Positions 1-8,139 of a stretch of DNA of 24,632 nt are shown in pieces; position 1 is the first letter of the stretch; the number at the start of each line of letters is the position of its first letter. Source of the stretch: an uncultured Alphaproteobacteria bacterium (GTDB taxonomy: Bacteria > Pseudomonadota > Alphaproteobacteria > UBA7887); contig CAJWOI010000005.1 in assembly GCA_913044255.1 (NCBI GenBank), positions 1-24,632 on the forward strand, in the 5' to 3' direction. The notes beneath the pieces were generated by a model. It saw only the letters and a program-made list of their open reading frames with translations. It searched no databases and was not told where the DNA came from. Made by a program: the position numbers and the translations under genes.

Positions 1-1713
1 CCGGTCTCGAAGACGAGTCGCAGCTAAATACGCTGTCCCAGCTACGGCCGGACCAAAACGGCTGGAGTAACTGCCAGCTGCGATCGACCAACCCACCACG
101 GCGCTATCAAAGCCACTCTCAACCGCAACCTCTTCTGGCAAAATTCCAAACACTTCAGCTATCACTTGGGAAATAGCGGTCCGGTGGCCCTGTCCTTGAG
201 GCAAAGAGTCAATCGTGACACTCACCGAACCAAGCGGGTCCAGCGCCACTGTGACAATCGTCAATGCACCGTTCTTTGGGCCGGCACGTACACGTTCCTC
301 GGCGTTCAATACTGTCGTGATATACCCCATATTGGACATGCTCGACTCCACCACAGCTGAACACCCGATACCGTAAAGACGCCCCTCTGCTCGTGCTTGA
401 TCACGACGACACAGCAACTCCTGATACTTGCCATCAGCCACAGCGAGATCAACAGAGCGCCGATAGTCACCCGAGTCCAACAATGCGCCGGCCGGACACC
501 GGTAAGGAAATTGCTCAGCCAAAACCAAGTTTCGCCTTCTCAATTCAATTGGGTCGATATGTAACTTCGCAGCAATCCGATCCATCAGGCGCTCAATAGC
601 GAAATAAAGTTGCGGGCCACCAAATCCCCGATTGAGACCACTCGGGACGGTATTCGTTAAAGCCACACGATTACGCACCCGAACATGACGTAATTTATAA
701 GCACCAGAAAGATTACCGTGCATTCGATACAGAGAGGCCGGCTCAGGCGCTCGCAGGTAAGCACCACAATTCTCAAGCTGATCAATATCAAACGCGGTAA
801 CCTCACCCTCATTGTTCACTGCCGCCTCTATTCTGGTGACCCTTCCCGTTGCCGCGTTCGCTGCCAGAAGATGCTCAAGGCGGTCCTCAACCCACTTTAC
901 CGGCCGGCAAACAAGGCGAGAGGCAAGTGCCATTGCCACAACATAAGGAAATACGGCCTGCTTTACGCCAAAGCTGCCTCCTGAATCGGGTGGCGTCCGG
1001 AGTCGCAAACAGTTTGCTGAAACTCCAAGCGCCAATGCCATCACCGAGTGAAGCGTGAAAGGGCCCTGAAAATTGGCCAACACATCGTAGCCGCCCTTAG
1101 CTGGATCATACTCGGCTACAACGACAAAACACTCAATTGGGGTACAACTGTTTCGGGGGTAACGAACAGTTACGCCTATCTGCTGATCTGAATTCAGAAA
1201 AGCCTCGTCGGGAGCACCATAGACAAACGTACGATCGCTCACGAGATTACTGCCGACCGCCTCATGCAGCACAGGCGCCTCCGGTGTGATGGATTTCTCG
1301 GACTCCACTACAGCGGACAAAGGCTGATAAGTTACATGGATTTTTTCAAGCGCATCCTCCGCAACATACCGATCTTGCGCGACCACAATGGCGACAGGTT
1401 CCCCAACGTAGCGAACCCGATCTACCGCAATACAGTAATGTGCCATGGGCTGCTTGACGCCAGCGATGAATGGCTTCGTATGCACCTTTGCATGATCACC
1501 AGTAACAACGGCTTCCACCCCCTTCATAGCGAGGGCGCTGGACACATCGATCACACCTAACTCCGCGTGAGCATGCGGCGAACGTAGGAATGCCGCATGC
1601 AACGTATCAGCACGAACTGGAAGGTCATCACCGAACCGGCCACGCCCCATCAAAAGCGCGGCGTCTTCCACTCGCTCAATTGCCTGACCTAAAAATCGTC
1701 CCCACAAGGGCAC
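1..1713 (-). CDS. Xanthine/CO dehydrogenase-family molybdopterin-binding large subunit (CoxL-like), 3' part cut off by window edge
   Basis: Reading the minus strand from a GTG at 1713 gives 571 uninterrupted codons to base 1. The N-terminus has the family opening (GQAIERVEDAALLMGRGRF, residues 9-27). Further on are the ald_Xan_dh hammerhead domain with RYVGEPVAIVVAQD (101-114), a GGSFG molybdopterin loop (245-249) in PPDSGGSFGVKQ, and an RGFGGP motif. Family members are molybdenum hydroxylases of about 750-800 residues, so roughly a quarter, with the usual catalytic Glu, lies outside. The CO-dehydrogenase signature AYRCSFR is absent where expected, so substrate is unknown and a CO role is unlikely. 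GTG 1713 was chosen because it places the motif block near the N-terminus and has a GGGG-rich stretch upstream. The gene starts 14 nt after the flavin oxidoreductase stop, implying co-transcription. The FeS and FAD subunits are not upstream and may lie beyond the edge. Confidence 0.9.
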   Translation of the reverse strand, partial: MPLWGRFLGQAIERVEDAALLMGRGRFGDDLPVRADTLHAAFLRSPHAHAELGVIDVSSALAMKGVEAVVTGDHAKVHTKPFIAGVKQPMAHYCIAVDRVRYVGEPVAIVVAQDRYVAEDALEKIHVTYQPLSAVVESEKSITPEAPVLHEAVGSNLVSDRTFVYGAPDEAFLNSDQQIGVTVRYPRNSCTPIECFVVVAEYDPAKGGYDVLANFQGPFTLHSVMALALGVSANCLRLRTPPDSGGSFGVKQAVFPYVVAMALASRLVCRPVKWVEDRLEHLLAANAATGRVTRIEAAVNNEGEVTAFDIDQLENCGAYLRAPEPASLYRMHGNLSGAYKLRHVRVRNRVALTNTVPSGLNRGFGGPQLYFAIERLMDRIAAKLHIDPIELRRRNLVLAEQFPYRCPAGALLDSGDYRRSVDLAVADGKYQELLCRRDQARAEGRLYGIGCSAVVESSMSNMGYITTVLNAEERVRAGPKNGALTIVTVALDPLGSVSVTIDSLPQGQGHRTAISQVIAEVFGILPEEVAVESGFDSAVVGWSIAAGSYSSRFGPAVAGTAYLAATRLRDR

Positions 1714-1727
1714 GGCCTCACACCCCG

Positions 1728-2702
1728 CTAATCCAGACCTAACAATGGACGCACTTCTTGTGCAAAGCGCTCGATCTGCTGGTCCCGTTGCTCATAGGGT
1801 CCAACAAAGTCGAGTACAAAGTGACGAACTCCCACGGATTTAAAGGCATCTATTTTGGTTGCAATATCGGCAGGTGAACCGAGTGCACAATATTTTTCCG
1901 CGGGCCGACGAAAGTCCATGGCATAACGCACACTCAGTGCTTCCGTCGCAGCATCCAGCGCCTTCTCATGGCTGTCGTCGATCCGCAAAAATAGAAGATG
2001 GCCTGTTCCATACTCGCCCACATCACGACCCGCCTCCTCTGCTGCAAGACTTATCTTCTCCATGGCATTCTTGAACATTTCAGGAGTTACAACATACGAA
2101 ATATAACCATCACAAAGTGCGCCAGCACGAGTTAGAGCACCATCGGAGCGCCCACCGCACCATATAGGTGGACCACCTTTTTGACGCGGAGTTGGCAACA
2201 ATTCAACGTTGGGAAAGGGGTAAAATTTGCCATTGTTCTCAACCTCTCCGCCATTCCACAATTTTCGCAGCACGGCAATACCTTCATTTAAACGAGCTCC
2301 GCGTTCCTTTACTGGTATCCCACAGGCTGCAAATTCGTCTGGAAATTCCCCGCCGACCCCAACCCCGAAAATCAACCGGCCACCGCAAAGATGATCTAGG
2401 GTTGAAATCATTTTGGCAACGGGTGTCGGATGGCGCAGAGGAAGCAAGTAAATACCTGTTCCAAAGGTCAGCCGCTCACTTTGTCCACATGCCCAAGCCA
2501 GTTGGGTAATGGAGTCAAGAATTGGGATTGTAAATGCAACATGATCTCCCACCCACATTGAATCGTAACCCAAATCATCAACTAGTCGAATAAGACGTCG
2601 CGCGTCCTCAGTGTCAGGTGCCCATGGACCAACCGCTGGTTCGGTCCGCCGACAAATCGTCTGCACACCGAATTTCAGAGAAGTTTCAAGAGACAAATCC
2701 AT
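1728..2702 (-). CDS. LLM-class flavin-dependent oxidoreductase (luciferase-like, F420/FMN type)
   Basis: A 324-residue TIM-barrel protein of the bacterial luciferase-like superfamily. Such proteins use FMN or F420 for hydride transfer or mono-oxygenation. Visible family marks are LGYDSMWVGDHV near residues 44-55, the strand-turn LTFGTGIYLLPLRHP, the block LDHLCGGRLIFGVGVGG, and GARLNEGIAVLRKLW. The C-terminal part carries GSPADIATKIDAFKSVGVR, a variant of the usual 'G(T/S)Pe.va..l..y...G' block. Length is normal for the family. It lies 35 nt downstream of the Tpx-like gene and 14 nt upstream of the molybdenum hydroxylase subunit, so the three probably form one minus-strand operon. The substrate cannot be assigned from sequence. 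An FMN- or F420-dependent catabolic step feeding the molybdoenzyme is a guess. Start ATG 2702 is the only good one; its ribosome site is weak. Confidence 0.9.
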   Translation of the reverse strand: MDLSLETSLKFGVQTICRRTEPAVGPWAPDTEDARRLIRLVDDLGYDSMWVGDHVAFTIPILDSITQLAWACGQSERLTFGTGIYLLPLRHPTPVAKMISTLDHLCGGRLIFGVGVGGEFPDEFAACGIPVKERGARLNEGIAVLRKLWNGGEVENNGKFYPFPNVELLPTPRQKGGPPIWCGGRSDGALTRAGALCDGYISYVVTPEMFKNAMEKISLAAEEAGRDVGEYGTGHLLFLRIDDSHEKALDAATEALSVRYAMDFRRPAEKYCALGSPADIATKIDAFKSVGVRHFVLDFVGPYEQRDQQIERFAQEVRPLLGLD

Positions 2703-2737
2703 AATGGCCAGCCCAATATTTCGTTCGTAAAAAGATC

Positions 2738-3196
2738 TTATCCCAGCAGCACGTCACAAGCAGCCTCGAAATCAACGCTACCATCAAGCGCGTTTGCAAC
2801 CTGACAATGGAGTAGGCAGTCTGATACATCAATCACGAACAGGGCCGGCACAAGTAGGCCGAGGCGCGGAACAAACACTCCGAATTGTTCCTTAAACTCT
2901 CCAAATTCAACCACAGGCGTTGACCATCCCGCAGCCTCACCCCAAGCTTCGCGAATCGGTGTATAATCTAGACTGATGGCCAAGCAAAGCCACGATTGGG
3001 GTGCACCCTTCACCAGTTCCGAAAACCGTCGAGCAGAGACATGGTCGCATCCGTCGAAAGTCGGCATCGTAAGAACCACCCTTGCACCTTTCTCCGGTCC
3101 CTTCACGGTATCACCAGGAATCAGTCGCGTTCTGTTAAGGTCCAGGCGTATGCCGTCGACGGCTATGGTCGGAAATCTGAGTGTGCCTGGAACCAT
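2738..3196 (-). CDS. Thiol peroxidase (Tpx)-like protein with degenerate active site
   Basis: A 152-residue thioredoxin-fold protein that aligns by eye with atypical 2-Cys thiol peroxidases (Tpx, about 165 aa). The match runs through MPTFDGCDHVSARRF (residues 44-58) against the family FPSIDTxVCxxSVRKF, then LCLAISLD, GVFV, LLVPALFVID and the C-terminal DFEAA. Key positions differ. The region around the peroxidatic Cys is one residue short, leaving Cys50 out of register. The resolving Cys of the family 'RFCGAEG' block is Trp85 (REAWGEAAG). The conserved active-site Arg before the FVID strand is Pro. Peroxidase activity is therefore doubtful; a chaperone-like or binding role is possible. It is probably the first gene of the operon with the LLM oxidoreductase and CoxL-like subunit, and divergent from tldD. 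Start ATG 3196 lacks a clear ribosome site. Confidence 0.72.
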   Translation of the reverse strand: MVPGTLRFPTIAVDGIRLDLNRTRLIPGDTVKGPEKGARVVLTMPTFDGCDHVSARRFSELVKGAPQSWLCLAISLDYTPIREAWGEAAGWSTPVVEFGEFKEQFGVFVPRLGLLVPALFVIDVSDCLLHCQVANALDGSVDFEAACDVLLG

Positions 3197-3282
3197 CGTT
3201 TGGTTGGCTACTTCGAGTTGATAGGGTACATATTAAACGCTTCGTCCGCCGCGTGAAATCTCCAGAATCCAGGATCTTATTC
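3197..3282. promoter_or_regulatory. Divergent intergenic region between the Tpx-like gene and tldD
   Basis: These 86 bp separate two divergent starts, so both promoters should sit here or extend into the genes. A weak sigma70-like match on the plus strand is TTGGCT at 3204-3209 and TACATA at 3227-3232 with a 17-nt spacer, placing transcription start about 40 nt before the tldD ATG. The AT-rich core at 3227-3237 could also serve the other direction. Both boxes deviate from consensus, so this is tentative. Confidence 0.3.
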
Positions 3283-4722
3283 ATGACCGATATTGCCCGC
3301 CTCAACAAATTATTTTTTGACCGTACTGGTATGCAACCAGGGAAGATCGAGTCAATCGTGAGTGACGCACTCCATGGAGCTGATGATGGTGAATTGTTTC
3401 TGGAATATCGTCAGTCTGAGAGCTTTTCTTTTGACGATGGAAAACTCAAAGCAGCCAGTTTCGATACTTCCCAGGGGTTTGGACTACGTGCGGTTTCAGG
3501 AGAAGCGACGGGCTACGGACATGCGTCGGAACTAAGCGAAGACGCAATACGACGAGCGAGCAGCACTGTTAAGGCCGTGCGAACTGGGGCGTCCGGCCAA
3601 ATGGAAACGGCACCGATAGCAACAAACCAACAACTTTATGTAGACGACAACCCGCTTCAGGGAACACCATTCGAGAAGAAAATTGAGTTATTGCAAAACA
3701 TCGACGCCTATGCACGAGCAAAAGACCCTCGTGTGCGTCAAGTGATGGCATCACTCACCGGGAATTGGCAAGCAGTGGAGATTATTAGGCCCGGTGGCGA
3801 ACTTGTAGGAGATATCCGACCCCTAGTCCGTCTTAGCGTGTCCGTCGTGATCGGAGACGATGAGCATATGGAGAGCGGGAGCTACGGCTCAGGAGGACGG
3901 TTCGGATATGATCTGTTCCTGACACCAGAGACGTGGCAAAGCCACGTCGATGAGGCCTTGCGCCAAGCGGTCACGATGCTAGATGCAGATCCTGCTCCGG
4001 CTGGTGAAATGCAGGTCGTTCTGGGACCGGGCTGGCCGGGCATCCTGCTACATGAGGCAATTGGCCATGGTCTAGAAGGCGATTTCAACAGAAAAAAGAC
4101 AAGCGTATTTGCTGGCTTGATGGGAGAGAGAGTGGCGGCTCCGGGTGTTACGGTGCTGGATGATGGAGTTATCGCTGATCGACGGGGGTCACTGTCGATC
4201 GATGATGAAGGCACACCGACCCAGTCAACCACGTTGATCGAAGACGGCATCTTGGTTGCGCTTATGCAAGACCGAATGAACGCGAGGCTTATGGGAACCC
4301 GATCGACAGGCAACGGACGACGCCAGAGTTTTGCTCATCAGCCCATGCCACGCATGCGAAATACCATCATGTCCGCCGGCCAAGACGATCCAGAGGACAT
4401 TTTACGCTCAGTGAAAAACGGCCTTTATGCAGTAAATTTCGGTGGCGGTCAGGTTGATATCACCAATGGGAAATTTGTGTTTTCAGCTTCCGAGGCCTAC
4501 AAAATTGAGAATGGAAACATCGGAGCGCCCGTAAAAGGGGCAACCCTTATCGGAAGTGGTTTCGAAGTTCTTAAAAAAGTAAAAGCCGTGGGTCACGACA
4601 TGAAACTCGACCCAGGCATTGGCACATGTGGGAAAAATGGACAAGGAGTGCCAGTCGGCGTTGGCCAACCAACCCTGTTAATCGACGGACTCACCGTTGG
4701 CGGCACAGAGGCGCTGACATAG
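3283..4722 (+). CDS. tldD: Metalloprotease TldD (TldD/TldE heterodimer catalytic subunit)
   Basis: A 479-residue zinc protease subunit. TldD with TldE forms a heterodimer that cleaves unfolded peptides, trims RiPP precursors such as microcin B17 and degrades CcdA antitoxin in enterobacteria. The HExxxH zinc motif is HEAIGH at residues 257-262, and Cys449 sits in GTCGKNGQGVPVG near the C-terminus, where the third zinc ligand is expected. The N-terminal block GELFLEYRQSESFSFDDG is also typical. An upstream in-frame ATG at 3181 exists, but ATG 3283 gives the length and opening (MTDIARLNKLFFD) of the family, and the upstream stretch is the divergent promoter region. It is a single transcription unit, convergent with the binding-protein gene. 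Its partner tldE is in this window at 12403. No RiPP precursor is recognisable nearby. Confidence 0.96.
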   Translation: MTDIARLNKLFFDRTGMQPGKIESIVSDALHGADDGELFLEYRQSESFSFDDGKLKAASFDTSQGFGLRAVSGEATGYGHASELSEDAIRRASSTVKAVRTGASGQMETAPIATNQQLYVDDNPLQGTPFEKKIELLQNIDAYARAKDPRVRQVMASLTGNWQAVEIIRPGGELVGDIRPLVRLSVSVVIGDDEHMESGSYGSGGRFGYDLFLTPETWQSHVDEALRQAVTMLDADPAPAGEMQVVLGPGWPGILLHEAIGHGLEGDFNRKKTSVFAGLMGERVAAPGVTVLDDGVIADRRGSLSIDDEGTPTQSTTLIEDGILVALMQDRMNARLMGTRSTGNGRRQSFAHQPMPRMRNTIMSAGQDDPEDILRSVKNGLYAVNFGGGQVDITNGKFVFSASEAYKIENGNIGAPVKGATLIGSGFEVLKKVKAVGHDMKLDPGIGTCGKNGQGVPVGVGQPTLLIDGLTVGGTEALT

Positions 4723-4729
4723 AAATCGA

Positions 4730-4744
4730 GCACGGTCTCTGTGC
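4730..4744. repeat. Small hairpin in the convergent tldD / binding-protein gap
   Basis: GCACGG (4730-4735), loop TCT, CTGTGC (4739-4744) forms a 6-bp stem with one G-T wobble, 7 nt after the tldD stop. There is no T-tract on either side, so intrinsic termination is not supported directly; it may simply be a 3'-end stabilising hairpin. The rest of the 87-bp gap (4723-4809) shows nothing else. Confidence 0.35.
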
Positions 4745-4809
4745 AACAATCCGATCGATCACTGGGTACGGCGTTAATCGAGCTTCGCTTATGTGGAATG
4801 CAAAAACTG

Positions 4810-5697
4810 TCACGCAGCGGGAGGACTTGAGACTGCAAACTCATAGTCATGCCGCGTGGTGATCGAGCCCGCGTGCAAAAATACATCAAGCGCACCTTCG
4901 AATGCCTCGCGTGTAATTTCTACGTGCGGAGTCCAACACCCTAAACGTTGATAAAAACCGATAGTGTCGGTAAGCACATCCACATCCGCTCGCGGGAAAT
5001 ACTCTTTCTCTATTTTTGCGATTTCGGATGCGGGCGCACTGTTGATCAACTTCCGAGCGTCGCGGTACGCCCGCATAAAAGCAGTCGCCATATCGCTGTT
5101 CTGCCAGTCGCGCGTGGCAGCCAAACTCGAAAACGCGCACACACCAATGGCCTCACCAACAGAAGCGACCACGTGCCCAACACCTTCCTTCTCTAATTGT
5201 TGTGGGGTTGGACCCTGCGCATGAATGTAATCCCCTTCGCCATCCCGAAACGCATGTTCCATTTCGTCGGTCGTCCCTGCATCAACCGCGTCAATCGCGG
5301 AAAACTCTATGCCTTCCTTAAAACATGCGTACTTAAACATGGCTAGGGGCTGGCCTCCATGATCTACTAAAACTTTTTTACCTACTAGTTTGGACCAAGA
5401 AAACTCCAGATCGATGGTACGCCCACTCAAAAAGAACCCGTCCGTTTCATTGATTTGAGCGAAATGCGTGACTAACGGCATCTCACCTTTTTCTAAAGCG
5501 GAAAACGCTTGCGACGGTGCCGATTGCACCACATGTACTGAATCATCAAGCAAAGACGCAATCGCAGACGTGCCAGGTGGTGAGACAGTATATTCGGGTT
5601 CCAGCCCCTCACGTTGCAAAAACTTTCCAGCCATAGTCATAATCAACGGAGTATAGAAAGCCGAGAATCGCGAAAACTCAATATTGATACGTGCCAT
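4810..5697 (-). CDS. NMT1/SsuA-like substrate-binding protein without signal peptide
   Basis: A 295-residue periplasmic-binding-protein-fold member of the NMT1/THI5/SsuA class. Visible family blocks are SRFSAFYTPLIMTMAGKFLQREGLEP (residues about 9-34), a PPGTSAIASLL loop, VVQSAPSQAF and LVGKKVLVDHGGQP. Proteins of this class usually bind sulfonates, taurine, nitrate or pyrimidine precursors for an ABC importer. Here the N-terminus MARINIEFSRFSAFY has no hydrophobic export segment or lipobox, and no permease or ATPase gene is nearby, so it is probably cytosolic and not a normal transporter part. The CCCFC motif of yeast Thi5 is absent, so pyrimidine synthase activity is not supported. ATG 5697 is preferred over GTG 5700 because the GGGGG ribosome site (5706-5710) is 8 nt from it. 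It follows gshA after a 129-nt gap. Confidence 0.8.
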   Translation of the reverse strand: MARINIEFSRFSAFYTPLIMTMAGKFLQREGLEPEYTVSPPGTSAIASLLDDSVHVVQSAPSQAFSALEKGEMPLVTHFAQINETDGFFLSGRTIDLEFSWSKLVGKKVLVDHGGQPLAMFKYACFKEGIEFSAIDAVDAGTTDEMEHAFRDGEGDYIHAQGPTPQQLEKEGVGHVVASVGEAIGVCAFSSLAATRDWQNSDMATAFMRAYRDARKLINSAPASEIAKIEKEYFPRADVDVLTDTIGFYQRLGCWTPHVEITREAFEGALDVFLHAGSITTRHDYEFAVSSPPAA

Positions 5698-5826
5698 CAC
5701 ACTATCCCCCGATTAGTGGCAACTGAGTTGAGATAACACTACGTCTTAGTAATTTTACGTAATATTGGAATGTCCTTGCAGCACAGCAATCAGGCCCAAT
5801 CGATCGGACCTGTTCTAGAAATTCAG
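5698..5826. other. Intergenic region gshA to binding-protein gene
   Basis: This 129-bp gap between two same-strand genes contains the imperfect dyad GGCCCAATCGATCGGACC (about 5793-5810), an AT-rich stretch with the palindrome TTACGTAA, and a GGGGG ribosome-binding stretch read on the minus strand at 5710-5706. It is large enough for a separate promoter for the downstream gene, but I cannot point to convincing boxes. Confidence 0.4.
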
Positions 5827-7188
5827 TCAATACGAGAATTCCGAAAACAAAGGATCAACCGTCTTGTTCCAGCGTCCGTAGAAAGCGTCGAGCAATTCTT
5901 CACTTAAAGTGCGACCCGATTGGACAACGCCACGAAGTGGCGCAAGAAAACCTGTCTCATCACTACCGGCATTGTCTAGACAGGCCCGACGCTTAAGCCC
6001 TTCCATGGCCAGGCCGATCACCTGATCCGCGACATGTTGCAGTGAGAGCCCTCGAAATTCTGTCTTAAAGCCACTACGGGCCACGTTATGTCTTAAATCC
6101 ACAATTTCCTCATACTTCCAACCCCTCACCAGCTCGGCAGCGGCCTCCAAAGAAGAAGAATCATAAAGCAGTCCAACCCAAAACGCTGGTAGTGCACACA
6201 ACCAATTCCAGGGACCGGCATCAGCGCCACGCATCTCCAAAAATCTTTTAAGCCGGACCTCAGTAAATATTGTTGTTAAGTGGTCAGACCAGTCACCAAA
6301 AGTCGGCTGCTCTCCAGGCAAAGCCGGCAGTTTCCCGGCCAAGAAATCTCGAAACGATTGGCCGCTGGCATCGATGTAGTCGTCACCCCTGTGAACGAAA
6401 TACATTGGAACGTCGAGGGCAAACTCGACGTAACGTTCAAATCCCATCCCATCCTCAAATACAAACTGGGGGATCTCGCATCGGTCTGAATCCGTATCAA
6501 ACCAAGCTTCCGATCGGGCACTCAAAAAGCCACTAGGTTGGCCATCCACAAAAGGTGAGTTGGCAAATAGTGCAGTCGCGATGGGCTGTAGCGCTAACGC
6601 GACACGGAATTTTTTCACCATGTCCACTTCGGAGTCGAAATCTAAATTGACCTGCACCGTGCAAGTCCTAAGCATCATATCAAGGCCTTTATTCCCTTTC
6701 GTGGGCATATACGAACGCATTATGTGGTATCGTTTTTTGGGCATAACAGGGATTGCGTTGCGTGCCCATTTTGGTTGCATTCCAATGCCAATAAAACCGA
6801 CCCCAAGTTTTTCGGCTACTTCTCGCACCTGGTCTAGGTGAGTGTTGACCTCGGCACAGGTCTCATGAATTGTTTCAAGCATCGCACCAGACAGTTCAAA
6901 TTGCCCGCCTGGTTCAAGAGTAATGGATTGGCCATCGTTAGAGAGAGCGATGACTTTCCCGCTTTCATATACTGGCAGCCAGCCATACCCTTGCAAGCCC
7001 TCAAGCATTGCGCGAATACCGAATTCGCCCTCGTAGGGCAAAGGGCTGAGATCATCCAACCGATAGCCAATTTTTTCATGCTCGGTACCAATTCGCCATT
7101 GAGACTTGGGTCTGCAGCCCTGTTCGAGATATTCGACCAGAATCCGCTTGTCCCCAATCTGCTGGTTGGTATCAATATCTTTCCCCAT
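5827..7188 (-). CDS. gshA: Glutamate-cysteine ligase, plant/alphaproteobacterial type
   Basis: A 453-residue enzyme joining L-glutamate and L-cysteine with ATP, the first step of glutathione synthesis in the cytosol. The N-terminal block WRIGTEHEKIGYR (about residues 32-44) and LEPGGQFELSGA are hallmarks of the GCS2/class-3 GshA group of alphaproteobacteria and plants, distinct from the E. coli type. GIGMQPKW, MPKKRYHIMRSYMP and VNLDFDSE are further family blocks. The product begins MGKDIDTNQQIGDKRILVEYLEQGCRPKSQ, a normal start, with GAGG just upstream. It lies 92 nt downstream of rsmE on the same strand, an order often seen in Rhodospirillales, and probably shares a transcript with it. Nothing suggests truncation. 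Glutathione synthetase (gshB) is not in the window. Confidence 0.96.
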   Translation of the reverse strand: MGKDIDTNQQIGDKRILVEYLEQGCRPKSQWRIGTEHEKIGYRLDDLSPLPYEGEFGIRAMLEGLQGYGWLPVYESGKVIALSNDGQSITLEPGGQFELSGAMLETIHETCAEVNTHLDQVREVAEKLGVGFIGIGMQPKWARNAIPVMPKKRYHIMRSYMPTKGNKGLDMMLRTCTVQVNLDFDSEVDMVKKFRVALALQPIATALFANSPFVDGQPSGFLSARSEAWFDTDSDRCEIPQFVFEDGMGFERYVEFALDVPMYFVHRGDDYIDASGQSFRDFLAGKLPALPGEQPTFGDWSDHLTTIFTEVRLKRFLEMRGADAGPWNWLCALPAFWVGLLYDSSSLEAAAELVRGWKYEEIVDLRHNVARSGFKTEFRGLSLQHVADQVIGLAMEGLKRRACLDNAGSDETGFLAPLRGVVQSGRTLSEELLDAFYGRWNKTVDPLFSEFSY

Positions 7189-7280
7189 CCATCCTCACAA
7201 TAATGATCGGTGCTTAATTGGAGCAGCGTCGTGCGACTATGTAAATACGATCGCAGAAGACGCCAATGAACTTTGTAATA

Positions 7281-8027
7281 TTATGTTGGAGAGCGGTCGT
7301 TAAGAACGCCTTGCCATAAAGCAAGGGCCATTATGACAGCCGTATCCGAACGCAAAACCCGTGGTCCTAAATCTATGGCCCGTGCAAATTGCTTCCCCCG
7401 TAACAATGTTCGCTCGGAATCCTCAAACCCCCCTTCAGGGCCAATTAGGAATGCCACATCCCTATCACACTTCCGAAAGGTGTGTAATGCCGGCTCTCCA
7501 CGACCCGTTTCGTCACCCCAGACCAACATTCTACCTGTTTGCCAACCGTCCACTACATCGGCGATATCGGTATACGCGCATATTTTCGGAACGGTCAAAC
7601 GCCCGCACTGCTCTGCTGCTTCGACCGCATTTGCATTGAGACGCACCACATTGATTTCCCTCACAATTGTTCTTCGGGTTCGAACAGGTTGTATTTGTTC
7701 GACTCCCAGTTCGACTGCTTTTTGCACCAAGTAATCTAGTCTCAACTGCTTGATTGGCGCAAACAGCAACCAGGGTCCTCGCTCCTCCGCCTGAGGACAC
7801 CGACGTTGCTTCAACAGGAAAGAACAGTTGACCCTGCCGGTCGTCTCCACCTTTGCCAGCCACTCCCCATCCGTCCCATTAAACAGGGCGATCGGAGACC
7901 CATCCTGGACCCGTAATACGTGTCGTAAGTAGTGTGCCTGAGACGCGCTTGCTCTCAGTGTTTTCTGCGCCTTCAGCGATTCAACGACGAAAAGGCGAGT
8001 GACGGCTTGGTCATTATCGCTTTGCAT
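7281..8027 (-). CDS. rsmE: 16S rRNA (uracil(1498)-N3)-methyltransferase RsmE
   Basis: A 248-residue SPOUT-fold methyltransferase that uses S-adenosylmethionine to methylate U1498 of 16S rRNA in the assembled 30S subunit. The N-terminal PUA-like domain carries HYLRHVLRVQDG (about residues 32-43). The catalytic knot shows EAAEQCGR (136-143), IGPEGGF (195-201) and LGPRVLRSDTA (220-230), the SAM-binding trefoil loops. Length is standard. It starts at ATG 8027, divergent from ubiA across a 112-bp region, and is followed by gshA after 92 nt. The pairing with ubiA and gshA is consistent with alphaproteobacterial synteny as I remember it. Confidence 0.96.
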   Translation of the reverse strand: MQSDNDQAVTRLFVVESLKAQKTLRASASQAHYLRHVLRVQDGSPIALFNGTDGEWLAKVETTGRVNCSFLLKQRRCPQAEERGPWLLFAPIKQLRLDYLVQKAVELGVEQIQPVRTRRTIVREINVVRLNANAVEAAEQCGRLTVPKICAYTDIADVVDGWQTGRMLVWGDETGRGEPALHTFRKCDRDVAFLIGPEGGFEDSERTLLRGKQFARAIDLGPRVLRSDTAVIMALALWQGVLNDRSPT

Positions 8028-8084
8028 GGTCAGAAATATTCCAAATAGCCACTAAACTAAAAGATAACATGTTATGTCATAGGC

Positions 8085-8101
8085 CAAAGGAAGTGCCTTT
8101 G
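8085..8101. repeat. Inverted repeat in the rsmE/ubiA divergent promoter region
   Basis: CAAAGG (8085-8090), loop AAGTG and CCTTTG (8096-8101) make a perfect 6-bp dyad within the 112-bp divergent gap 8028-8139. An AT-rich stretch just left (8059-8078) contains the palindrome AACATGTT. The position 39 nt before the ubiA ATG fits an operator or a 5'-leader hairpin. No clear -35/-10 pair was found. Confidence 0.35.
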
Positions 8102-8139
8102 CACCCCACTCGATGGCTCAAAACGCCCGCAGTTAAAAA

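Noticed and set aside
166..1560. Several small plus-strand frames (166-360, 393-599, 718-984, 849-1058, 1264-1560)
   Set aside because: They lie antisense to the continuous CoxL-like reading frame, whose family motifs are clear, and have no recognisable products.
3181..3282. N-terminal extension of tldD from ATG 3181
   Set aside because: The extra 34 residues have no family match and overlap the divergent gene's 5' end; ATG 3283 gives the normal length.
3882..4313. 143-codon minus-strand frame opposite tldD
   Set aside because: It overlaps the HEAIGH region of tldD, which is unmistakable, and shows no motif of its own.
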